From Gnetum montanum (lineage: Eukaryota; Streptophyta; Gnetopsida; Gnetales; Gnetaceae), in the NCBI GenBank assembly GCA_015680685.1, contig MNCI01036654.1, forward strand, positions 220,400 to 284,399: a stretch of 64,000 bases of DNA. Direction: 5' to 3'. Both the position numbers and the translations under genes were made by a program. Position 1 is the stretch's first letter. Each line of letters opens with the position of its first letter. The notes beneath the pieces are model-generated. The model ran no database searches. It was not told where the DNA came from and was given only the letters and a program-made list of their open reading frames with translations. Below are positions 12,150 to 21,402 of this stretch, one piece after another.

Positions 12150-13130
12150 TGTGGTCCTTGGCTTTATGACTAAAATCACTCAGACATGGAGTTCTTTCAA
12201 ACTTAAATCTAGGTATTTGCTGGTCTACAGAAAATAGCATGGCCCAAATACCTCCAAATATTCTCAATGGTAATAGAGCAAACAATATGAAATTACTGTT
12301 GAAATTATTAAAATTGCTAGTATAATGTATAGAACTATAACTGGATATTATGATACAAATTTTAGCTAACTTTGCCTTAAACTATGAGTAATTAAAAGCT
12401 CCTATTATGTCAAATCCATTTAATCTATGTAGTTTTGATTGTACATTACTTCAAGAAAACAACTTTATACAAAAATTCTTAAACACAATTCTACAAAAAT
12501 CTATTCCTAGTTTTCCCTAGAGAGAAAATTCCACAAGAAAAATAGAAATAGGGCCTAATTTAATGGATAAAGAAAAGAGAAAAAATAAAATTAGATTGAT
12601 GTGAAATCTTAAACATTTAAGCAAGATGAAATGAACATGAGAAAACACTTTGAAAAAAAAATTTGTTTCAAGATCCTAAAACATCAAAAATTATGAAGAT
12701 CCTCTAGACTCAAACAAGAAATTTCATAAGAGATGCTACCATCAAACTCTTCAGAATGCTTTTAACTAATAATTTAAGTTATTGTACAACTAGTCGATAG
12801 ATGTTAAAACTTGCAAAAACTAAGTTATTTAAGTAATCTAACAATTCCAAGATTGAAATGCCAAATACAATACTATTTAAACTACTAGCTAAGCAACTAA
12901 GACATAATAGAAAGAAAATGAACTCATAATATAAAACCAAAGTAATTGAATTATTATTGAAATCAAAATGTCATTTTATTAGTAATTCTCTAGTATTTTT
13001 GTTTAAAGTTCCTCCCCACTTTTATAAAAAGGACCATGCCTTTTATAGCCAAAACATAAAAAATTACTTATAACTAAGTCAAGTATAACTACAAAGAGGT
13101 TACAAAATAATTATGATGAATTGCTAGCCA
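12150..13130 (-). mobile_element. Probable LTR of element A
   Basis: Inferred from signals, since no second copy lies in the window. On the minus strand it begins TGGCTAGC directly after a purine tract (13,131-13,145), has a TATA box 80 bases in, ends CCACA at 12,150, and is followed by TGGTGATAGGG, a possible but unassigned primer-binding site, then gag. Its length (~980 bp) and short U3 match the Athila LTRs in this window (848-905 bp). The alternative is that the whole repeated block (196-5,123 and its right copy) is a giant Ogre-like LTR and this is leader sequence. Confidence 0.45.
13041..13050 (-). promoter_or_regulatory. TATA box of element A LTR
   Basis: Reads GGCTATAAAA on the minus strand, followed by GGCATGG. 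It is one arm of a near-perfect inverted repeat with TATAAAAAGG at 13,023-13,032, so a TATA-like string exists on both strands. It lies about 980 bases upstream of gag. Confidence 0.5.
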
Positions 13131-13145
13131 CTTTCTTTTCAACAA
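13131..13145 (-). other. Candidate polypurine tract of element A (right copy)
   Basis: Minus strand GTTGAAAAGAAAG immediately before the TGGCTAGC start of the probable LTR. It would prime plus-strand DNA synthesis. It sits at the end of ORF3, as expected for a 3' tract. Confidence 0.4.
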
Positions 13146-15892
13146 AATCTTTAAGGAAGTCTAAAAGGGACCATTGCTTTTGGACTTTTGCAACCATTGG
13201 AGTTTCTGCTACAAAGTCTTCAACATAATTATTTTCTCATTGGACTAGGCTTTTAAAATAACCTTGCTTATGTACTAACAACAATGCATCAGCCACTTCT
13301 TTTGTATTAGTATTGGAAAAATCTTCTACTATCCTTTCTTCTCATGATTTAATGTTACTTATTATTGTGGCATTGATAGTTTCATTTATGCAACTTTCAC
13401 ATCCCTACATCCTCTCCAAGTGTCAATAAGAGCTGCATTGGCCTCTCTAATCCAATCAACTTGATGCAACTTGTCATTTATTACATCATCTAGAAATTTC
13501 ATTTCTATTTTAGGTAATTTCTCTATTTTTTCATTGGCCCAGCCCATAATGTCATTACTAGTTGTAATGACTTGTTCAAATCTTCCTTCCTACTCTTCAT
13601 TTCATTAATGTTGGCCAAGACTACCTCTATCTATTGTTTCATGACTGTTAATTCATTTATAATAAATTTAAAGCTATATTCTTATTTTAAACCATCTACT
13701 TGAAGTCCTTGATCCTTCTTTACTAAATTTCTATGCAATTCTATATTTTTCATTTTGATAACTTCAATATTGTCCTTCTTAATTTGGGATATCTTTATTA
13801 GATCTTCAAACTTGTTCTTAAAATATCATAATCCAACTCCAAGAAATGATGTAGATTTCTCAACCATTTAATCTCTTGCTGCTACTCCCTAATAGTCTCA
13901 TCAATAGTCCTTGAGTAATCAATAATAACTATAGACAAATTTTCTATCACTTCATGATGAAACATGGTAATTTTTATTCTACCTATTGCTAGATCTATCT
14001 CTTTGTATTGAAAGATGGCTAATTATTGAATATCTGGCCTATTTATATGGTGTTCCTCAAGGATTAGTTTCCTTTCATTAGTTTTAACCTTTATAGATTT
14101 TGGTCCACCTCTAATAATATGCCTGAAAGGAAAATCTGAAAGGGTTAAGGCCTTGGATGATGAAGAGCTAGTGCTAGTCTTCATAATTTCTAGTGATGGC
14201 TTCTCTTTCCCCATTAGCATTTTCTTCCTAGAAAGAATTTATAATTGCTTCTTTCTTTGTTCTTAAACTATGGTGAAATAAGTAAAACCTTGTGAATTCA
14301 AGACTTCAACTAGTCCATTAATTTGCCATCAAAAATAGTTTTCTTCCATCTTTTCCAACCTAGCTTGATTAAATCACTTGGACAATATATTATTTTCCTC
14401 CTCAAACCATGTGCTAGCCAAGAGCTCTATTTCTTTATATTTCTCCTTAGGTAGGATATTTGAGAGGGTTCTTCTCAGTTCACCTTCTAACTACTAGTTG
14501 GCTAAACTTACCAACTTGTTACTTATCAAAAATACACAACATCATTTTTTTGGTATCCATGAGCTTCCCTAAAATCTTTGTTAGGATTGTAGAACTTTTT
14601 TTTATCCTCAAGAAAAGTTTCTTTATCAAATTTGACCCCTATATTCACTATATGAGGAACATTCCCAAAATACTAAAAACCAATTTGTAGAGGAAAAACC
14701 TACCCTTCCATATATTAATGTTACAATAGAAAGCTCTAGATCTACCTACCAACTTCCAAAGCTACTAAATAAGGGGCTACAATTCGTGGTAAGTTTCTTA
14801 ACCTTCTCTTGAATCCTCCTACAATTATCTCCATGTAATGAGCATGAAAGAAAGCTCCTCCTGTACACTTGCCCTTAATTTCTTTTGCCCACAACTTGTT
14901 CAAAGTGGAAAAAAAATATTTTTAAGAAACTCAAGAGTCTAGATGTTCATATAGTCTTTATGATAGATAACACGATAAAAATCATAACAAGGCCATCTCC
15001 TCTTTACTTTTATCTCTTCAACATATTGATGGAAAATGGGTCAAAGTCTCTCAAGACTTAATGTTGTAGCTAGAACATGGTCTAATAAAATGGGCTCATA
15101 TTAAACTAGGTGTTGTTAGCCATGGTATTTTATATACCTTCCCACAATTAATTATTCATGAAATAGACTATATGGAAAGGTTTATTGTTTTTGACAATGG
15201 CCATAAATTTTAAATCTTGGGCTACAATGGAAGTAATATTGGAGTTAGAACAAATATTTAAAGAAACAATGAAAATGAGATAATGAAACCCAAACTGATT
15301 AAAACTTGAGAAGCTTTTTTTATAGCCAAAAAATGTTGAAATGTTAGCCTTAGTTCAGTGTAAGTCCTGGCCATTTACTAATGTCATATTTCTTACAATA
15401 GTTACTTTATTTTCATTTTGGGTGTCCTACTCTAATTGGATAGGAAGGGGTACACCATACAATTCGTAGCTTCTCTTAGGGCTAATGTCAATTGCTTGTT
15501 CTAGCTTTTTCTTGAATTTCAAACATTTTTCATTGAGGCCAATTTCAAAGAAGACCTAATTAATGGCGTCTCTAATTAAATTGATCCTAGGTCTAAAGCC
15601 AATTTTGTGTAAACCTATTTGCTGGTAAGAATTCCTCCATTTTTTCTCCTCATCAAAAGTCTTTACATGGTACTATTGGACATAATCATGATCTTCGTCA
15701 TGATAAAAAAGTGTTTCTAGGTCCTCTTCTTGTGGGTCTTAAAGCTACAAATATTAATTTGATTTAGCCCATCTTAACAACTAAAAGATACATGATTCAA
15801 AACACTACAAATACTGTGTGAGTTGCCTAAATATACACATCTTGAAACAAAAGATTAGTTTTGCTTTTAGTCTTGAAGTAATTCTTTGACAT
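13146..15892 (-). pseudogene. Element A, right copy of ORF3: N-terminal domain, Ser-rich hinge, coiled coil
   Basis: About 910 codons of decayed minus-strand coding sequence. The start ATG (15,890-15,892) is chosen because the left copy has the matching start at 1,849. The N-terminal third includes an acidic patch, then RPRINLIRDAINQVF-like and SYELYGVPLPIQLE segments, and a block with PFHIVYFMNN. At 14,023-14,220 an open stretch carries a run of serines (TSTSSSSSK) and basic residues. From about 14,010 to 13,600 the translation is strongly heptad-like (REQQQEIKWLRNLHHFLE; EVVLANINEMKSRKEDLNK), suggesting a coiled coil. Frameshifts and many stops are present. Family unknown. The plan, a globular N-terminus plus long coiled coil in the env-like position, resembles ORF3 of elements C and E, but sequence similarity is not evident. 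Confidence 0.55.
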
Positions 15893-16534
15893 AGTGACTA
15901 TCTAGCCTTGTTAACTTCTTAAATTGTTCTAAAATCCCAAGAAATTTTTCTATCTTTTCCAATTCATGCAATTTCTATGGAGTTTGCTAAAAGCTCTTCT
16001 AAAAGTTGTCTATGCAATGGTAGTAGATGCTGAGGCTCTTAAGTTTTTAAGGATGACTTGAGAGATAATTCGCTTCAAGTGGCTTTAAGCATTGTTGAAT
16101 TAAAGCATTCTATCATTATAGTTCAATCCTTTAATTCTTTGATCTCATCATTTAATTTTAAAAAGTATATGACAGATCTTCATCAAATAGCCCTTTCTTT
16201 CCTTTTTCATGTACTAGAGAAAAATTTTTTAGGCCCCTTTCAAGTGGGATAATGATCTTTCCTTTCATTTTTATCAAAATCTTAGGTCAAATCCAAGCTT
16301 AAATTGTGGGTAATTTTTCCCTTCATTAGATATGAAAGATGTTTTCTTTTTTTAAAAAAATGATTTTGGCCAAAAAATGGAGGAAATAAGCCTTAGTTAA
16401 TTTGTGAAATTACCCAAGAATATCTTTCTCTTATTGGACTTCTCAAAAGGTCAAAATGGATAAAAATGGATTTTCTCCAAGTACAAAGTAGAGAAAATGG
16501 TATTTTCTCTAGTTCGGGCTTTTTATGGTCAAAG
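15893..16534 (-). repeat. Element A hairpin spacer, right copy, part 1
   Basis: Colinear with 1,850-2,500. It contains a clear hairpin near 16,488-16,510 (GAGAAAA, short loop, TTTTCTC). The copy is interrupted by element B and resumes at 24,805. Confidence 0.75.
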
Positions 16535-16539
16535 TGGAG
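16535..16539. repeat. Target site duplication TGGAG (left) of element B
   Basis: TGGAG directly before the LTR TG. The same five bases follow the right LTR at 24,800-24,804. Removing B restores the alignment with the uninterrupted copy near 2,490. Confidence 0.9.
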
Positions 16540-16703
16540 TGATGAGTGATGAGGTACCCCTACACTCAACCATATGAATACGAGCGTAGCACGCGTGATC
16601 CGGTCGAACTCCGCAGACTAAGTGCCTACACTCCTCATGGAACACTTAGGGTTAATCATTCGTTGTCTTCCCAGACTTACTTGTATTTGTCATAGTGTAT
16701 GGT

Positions 16704-17182
16704 TAAGTCTGAGGTATATTATTTTTATATCTTTTTCTATTTTATCTCCTATGCTAGTGAGGTGAAGGGTTGAAGAGACTAATTACTAACTCTAACTAAC
16801 GAAGTAAGTCTAAATTAACCTAGAAACAGCATTTGTTCCCACCTACCGTACACACCTTGAACCAATGCAACCGTGGTTACCAAACGCTAGTCATTACTAG
16901 GATCACCACGTGTAACGCACGTGCTTGAAGCGGTCGTACTGAGGCACTTAACTAGGAGAGAAGGTTGAGAAATATTTAATAACTAATAAAGCATGTAAAT
17001 AACGAATAATAAATAACAATAAATAAAATCCTAATTAGCCTATTCCATGCACTGCAAGATTTATCCAAGAAGCTCGTCTTTATTGCCATACACAAACTTG
17101 TGTTCAAGTACAATGTTTGCTCGAATAAAGATCCGTTCACTTTAGGACTCCTACTGCGGGCACATGGAAAATATTCTATCTC
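16704..17182. repeat. First copy of an exact 479-bp duplication flanking an N gap
   Basis: Appears base-for-base identical to 17,799-18,277 wherever compared, and ends exactly at the first N. An unmerged contig overlap is far more likely than a real tandem repeat. Confidence 0.9.
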
Positions 17183-17798
17183 NNNNNNNNNNNNNNNNNN
17201 NNNNNNNNNNNNNNNNNNNNNNNNNNNNNNNNNNNNNNNNNNNNNNNNNNNNNNNNNNNNNNNNNNNNNNNNNNNNNNNNNNNNNNNNNNNNNNNNNNNN
17301 NNNNNNNNNNNNNNNNNNNNNNNNNNNNNNNNNNNNNNNNNNNNNNNNNNNNNNNNNNNNNNNNNNNNNNNNNNNNNNNNNNNNNNNNNNNNNNNNNNNN
17401 NNNNNNNNNNNNNNNNNNNNNNNNNNNNNNNNNNNNNNNNNNNNNNNNNNNNNNNNNNNNNNNNNNNNNNNNNNNNNNNNNNNNNNNNNNNNNNNNNNNN
17501 NNNNNNNNNNNNNNNNNNNNNNNNNNNNNNNNNNNNNNNNNNNNNNNNNNNNNNNNNNNNNNNNNNNNNNNNNNNNNNNNNNNNNNNNNNNNNNNNNNNN
17601 NNNNNNNNNNNNNNNNNNNNNNNNNNNNNNNNNNNNNNNNNNNNNNNNNNNNNNNNNNNNNNNNNNNNNNNNNNNNNNNNNNNNNNNNNNNNNNNNNNNN
17701 NNNNNNNNNNNNNNNNNNNNNNNNNNNNNNNNNNNNNNNNNNNNNNNNNNNNNNNNNNNNNNNNNNNNNNNNNNNNNNNNNNNNNNNNNNNNNNNNNN
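17183..17798. other. Assembly gap (616 N)
   Basis: Run of N. Open frames across it are meaningless. Confidence 0.99.
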
Positions 17799-18277
17799 TA
17801 AGTCTGAGGTATATTATTTTTATATCTTTTTCTATTTTATCTCCTATGCTAGTGAGGTGAAGGGTTGAAGAGACTAATTACTAACTCTAACTAACGAAGT
17901 AAGTCTAAATTAACCTAGAAACAGCATTTGTTCCCACCTACCGTACACACCTTGAACCAATGCAACCGTGGTTACCAAACGCTAGTCATTACTAGGATCA
18001 CCACGTGTAACGCACGTGCTTGAAGCGGTCGTACTGAGGCACTTAACTAGGAGAGAAGGTTGAGAAATATTTAATAACTAATAAAGCATGTAAATAACGA
18101 ATAATAAATAACAATAAATAAAATCCTAATTAGCCTATTCCATGCACTGCAAGATTTATCCAAGAAGCTCGTCTTTATTGCCATACACAAACTTGTGTTC
18201 AAGTACAATGTTTGCTCGAATAAAGATCCGTTCACTTTAGGACTCCTACTGCGGGCACATGGAAAATATTCTATCTC
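17799..18277. repeat. Second copy of the 479-bp duplication
   Basis: Begins at the first base after the gap and repeats 16,704-17,182, then continues into the unique U3 end of the LTR. Confidence 0.9.
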
Positions 18278-18349
18278 TGGAGTGATCAATCTACCAGAGT
18301 TTCCCTACTGTCTAGCCTAGGATGAGGAAACAAGGAAGAGCCACCTCTT

Positions 18350-18358
18350 ATTTAAAGA
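18350..18358 (-). promoter_or_regulatory. TATA box position, element B left LTR
   Basis: Minus strand CTTTAAATA, a mutated version of the CTATAAATA seen in the right LTR. Confidence 0.5.
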
Positions 18359-18490
18359 TATGATGGTTCACTGCGATATCGCGTACACGATATCACAGGG
18401 GAAGACGTGATATCGTGTACATCATATCACGAGGGATGCGATATCGCGATGGCCACGATATTGCAGCTCATGCGATATCACGTCCCATCA

Positions 18491-18500
18491 TACCCCCATG
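18491..18500 (-). other. Polypurine tract of element B
   Basis: Minus strand CATGGGGGTA immediately before the LTR start TGATGGGACG. The adjoining bases (GAGTTTTCATTTAGTCATGG) are conserved at the same place in C and E. Confidence 0.8.
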
Positions 18501-20240
18501 ACTAAATGAAAACTCATCCTCGAGTTCCTTACAATAATATCGAGAAGGTATGGGATTATTGACTTAAAATGAAACTAATGGGATGACATGTGAACGGATC
18601 ATCATTACAAGACACAAAAAAATCGGTGTTCATGACAACAAGAGTGAACACCTTATTACATTGACATCATGCCTCATTTGGCAGGTGAGAAAGAGAGAGA
18701 GAGAGAGAAGTGTTACTGCTGCCAATGCCTAGATTGCACCTTTCGTTGTCCATCCGTAAGCACGCCATCGATCTTGTTCCTTGCATAGCTACTTCAACAC
18801 TACTCCATTCTAAGTGTTCCTTCTAGATCCAATCTGTTGTTGCATGATTGTCATCTACACACACAACACAGTCCTATATTAGCAAGGGTAAATGAATCAT
18901 CATGTAATTAATACCTTGCTTCCATGTAAGTCCATTGGCTAGGTTGTGGTATGGCTGATTGTGGATTTGGAGATGTATTAATGGTGACTATTGAAGATGT
19001 AGGGGTTAGGAAAAAATCAAAAAAATTAGGGCTAGGAGAAAATCAAAAAACTTAGGCCCCGTACCCCCATAACTAATCGCAAACCTCTGGTAGTGATAGA
19101 ATGGAGAAAGAAAAGGAATAAGAAAGATAGATAAAAAGGGACAACTATGACATCGATGAAATAAATGTCAAGATGGAAATGAACAAAATAAAATGGATTG
19201 CAAAAATTTTAGGGAAAAGAAGTTAACTGGTGCACCAAATAGTAATGTTAGTGGGTCCTCCCCAAAGCAAGCTCATGCCCTTAATGCCTTGACAAACCTA
19301 CATTTGAAGAGTTCATAGGCTCTAGGAATGTCCTTTGGAACAAGAGTTAAAGTCTCAACCACAAGAATTTACCTAAAATAAAACAATGCATCAACCAAAA
19401 TATACACTAATGATACAACCGGTAATGAGGTGAACAATGGAGAGAAGGGTGGAGAGAAGAGAATGGAATGGAATCCCAAGAACAAGGTGGTGTATAGCCC
19501 CTTGTGTGTTTCATGATTAATGTGACTTAGCAAATCTCATTCCAACGCTGGCCTCAAACCAACCACGTCCAATGACTTTGCATCAATGCATTTAGCTAAT
19601 CCATCCCCTTGAATAACAAGAATACTTCCCTCAAGAGCCACCACCATTCCGATGAAACAAAGAAGGAGAGACTAGGAAGCGAGAAGGGCCTTAGTTAGAG
19701 GGAACTTTTTTAGTTTCATAACCAGTGCTTGTAGCCCAAGGGATTATTTTGTCGAAGGGGTGTGCTCTGAATTTCCACTATTTTTTAATTTTTTTTATGT
19801 GTTTATGCATGAGAACCACACCATGCAAAGACTTCTTATTTTTATTTCTCAGCTTCCGATAATTGGGTGACGTCGAAACGATAAGAAAACTTAAGAAGAA
19901 AACATCCAAGCACCCAAGAGAATGGCCAACACAGATGCATCAAGTTCCCTTGAAGTCACACCCTTTTCCAATCCTTGAGTCCTTCCTTAGTTTGAAAAAT
20001 ACCCAGTCACTGGTTTGTTAAAGTTCTTATTAGAAAGAGACTGTACATTTCCAAGCCAAGAGAGACCATAGAGCTTGTGGATGAATGGATGAAGTGAACT
20101 CATTGCCTTCCATATCAAAAGAACATACCTTAGTGTCAACATCATAACTTAAAGGTAAAAACCAAACATTAGCAATCAATGAAAAATAGTTCATACCATC
20201 AGGAAGAACACTTATTGGGTGACAAACTTACAAGGTGGAT

Positions 20241-20267
20241 CACACACGCACACACACACACACACAA
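20241..20267. repeat. (CA)n microsatellite
   Basis: CACACACG followed by uninterrupted CA units. Confidence 0.95.
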
Positions 20268-20330
20268 AATGAAATAATTATAATGATGTTGTAAAACAAA
20301 AATAAGAAAAGTTAAAGAAATTTGTAAAAA

Positions 20331-20515
20331 AAAAATGTGTAAGACAAAAACATGTAAAATAAAAATGTGTAAAACAAGAACTTGTAAAACAAAAATGTGT
20401 AAAACAAAAACGTGTAAAACAAGAACGTGTAAAACAAAAACATGTAAAACAAAAATGTGGAAAAAAATGTGTAAAACAAAAATGTGAAAAAAAAACATGT
20501 AAAACAAAAACTAAA
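20331..20515. repeat. 15-bp minisatellite in element B spacer
   Basis: About a dozen variants of TGTAAAACAAAAACG. The same place in C (40,455-40,515) and E (60,285-60,365) has only a few degenerate units, so B has expanded it. Because the unit is a multiple of three it produces spurious open frames with a 5-residue peptide repeat. Confidence 0.85.
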
Positions 20516-20764
20516 AAGAATTCAGGGCCCCAAATGATTAGCATAAGTGGCCATCTCCCCCATGACTGAATGGAAAGGGAGAGATCCGAAATAATGAGCG
20601 TTTGTTTGAATTTCGTAGAAGTGTCCAACTTCTCCCAACTGATGTTCTTAGATTAAAGGGTGGAAGTTGGCGATGCTCATATTCTAATGTGTCTATGCCT
20701 TCGTTGTTGGCATGGGTTATTTTCCGAGTTCATTCCATACATGTTTTTCGGTTGCTCTTTCGAC

Positions 20765-21402
20765 TAGCTGTCAACCACGGGGTGTCTACTACTTGTGTGG
20801 TTGCTACATACAGGCATCTTTGTCTCATAGTTTCAAGGGCACACCTATTGCATGGAGGAGATGTATGTGATGCATAGAACTTTCTTCTTCTCGATCTTTC
20901 CATAAATTTTTATCTTGGATATCTCCAAGGAAATATCGCGAATCCCTAGTTATGCATCTATTGTACTTAGCCATGGCCTTCCCATTATAATTGAGAAGTC
21001 CCCTTCGTTGTTGTTGATTTTGATCACCAGGAAATTAGCTGGGTAGGACCAACCACACACAGTGGTAACTAGGTCCTCTACCAATCCCAAGGGAATGGTG
21101 ATGGACTGGTCTACCAGCTCTAATTGAATGTTGCTCTTCTTAAGTTGGGGTAGGTTCCAGGCTTGATACATCTCTCGTGAAATTAAGTTGACTCCAAAAC
21201 CTGAGTCAAGAAGAGCCTTATGTGGTTCATTCCCAGTGATTTGTAGATAGATTAAGGGATTTCCCGGGTCAAATAGTTTCCTGGGAAGGTGGCCTACCTT
21301 GATCCAGTCAGTTACAGCATGCGTTAACATAACCGTATGCGTGAAGCTCTGATTTTGGTTTGAAGGGAGCTCTGAAGCCTTGTATGTTGGAGGAGTGATC
21401 AC
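20765..21402 (-). pseudogene. Element B aspartic protease (Athila-type), near-intact domain
   Basis: Processes the Gag polyprotein. The block 20,950-21,402 is open for 150 codons. It contains the active-site region ALLDSGFGVNLISREMYQAW, where the usual D-S/T-G is DSG, a VDQSITIPLGLVEDLV segment, and the C-terminal IMGRPWLSTIDA, in which the retroviral G-R-D/N-like helix is GRPWL. This order is typical of Athila/Tat proteases. It is in frame with gag (same phase as 23,847), so gag and protease formed one polyprotein. One stop follows at about 20,947 and short similarity to C continues to about 20,765. Confidence 0.8.

Larger units (their letters stand above)
16540..18490 (-). mobile_element. 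Element B 3' LTR (left), inflated by assembly gap
   Basis: Starts TGATGAGTGATGAGG and ends CGTCCCATCA, matching the right LTR. After collapsing the duplicate and gap it is ~856 bp against 809 bp on the right. The U3 end (18,370-18,490) is dense in GATATC-centred palindromes. Confidence 0.9.
18501..20690 (-). other. Element B 3' internal spacer, no gene
   Basis: Parts match the flanks of ORF3 in C and E: about 18,500-18,660 matches the region beside the polypurine tract, and about 19,240-20,600 matches the spacer between ORF3 and integrase. ORF3 itself is absent. It includes a (GA)n run at 18,692-18,709. The deletion joint that removes pol lies near 20,600-20,690, where similarity jumps from the C spacer (about 40,560) to the protease-RT linker (about 43,560). 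Confidence 0.65.

Noticed and set aside
17100-17868. Two plus-strand open frames of about 230 codons
   Set aside because: They run through the N gap and are not real.
18360-18490. GATATC cluster as a CRISPR or satellite array
   Set aside because: Spacing is irregular, there are no unique spacers, and it lies within the LTR U3 of a plant retroelement.
20199-20628. Hydrophobic peptide-repeat frames (FVLHV-type) on the minus strand
   Set aside because: Translation of the 15-bp minisatellite; present only because the unit length is divisible by three.
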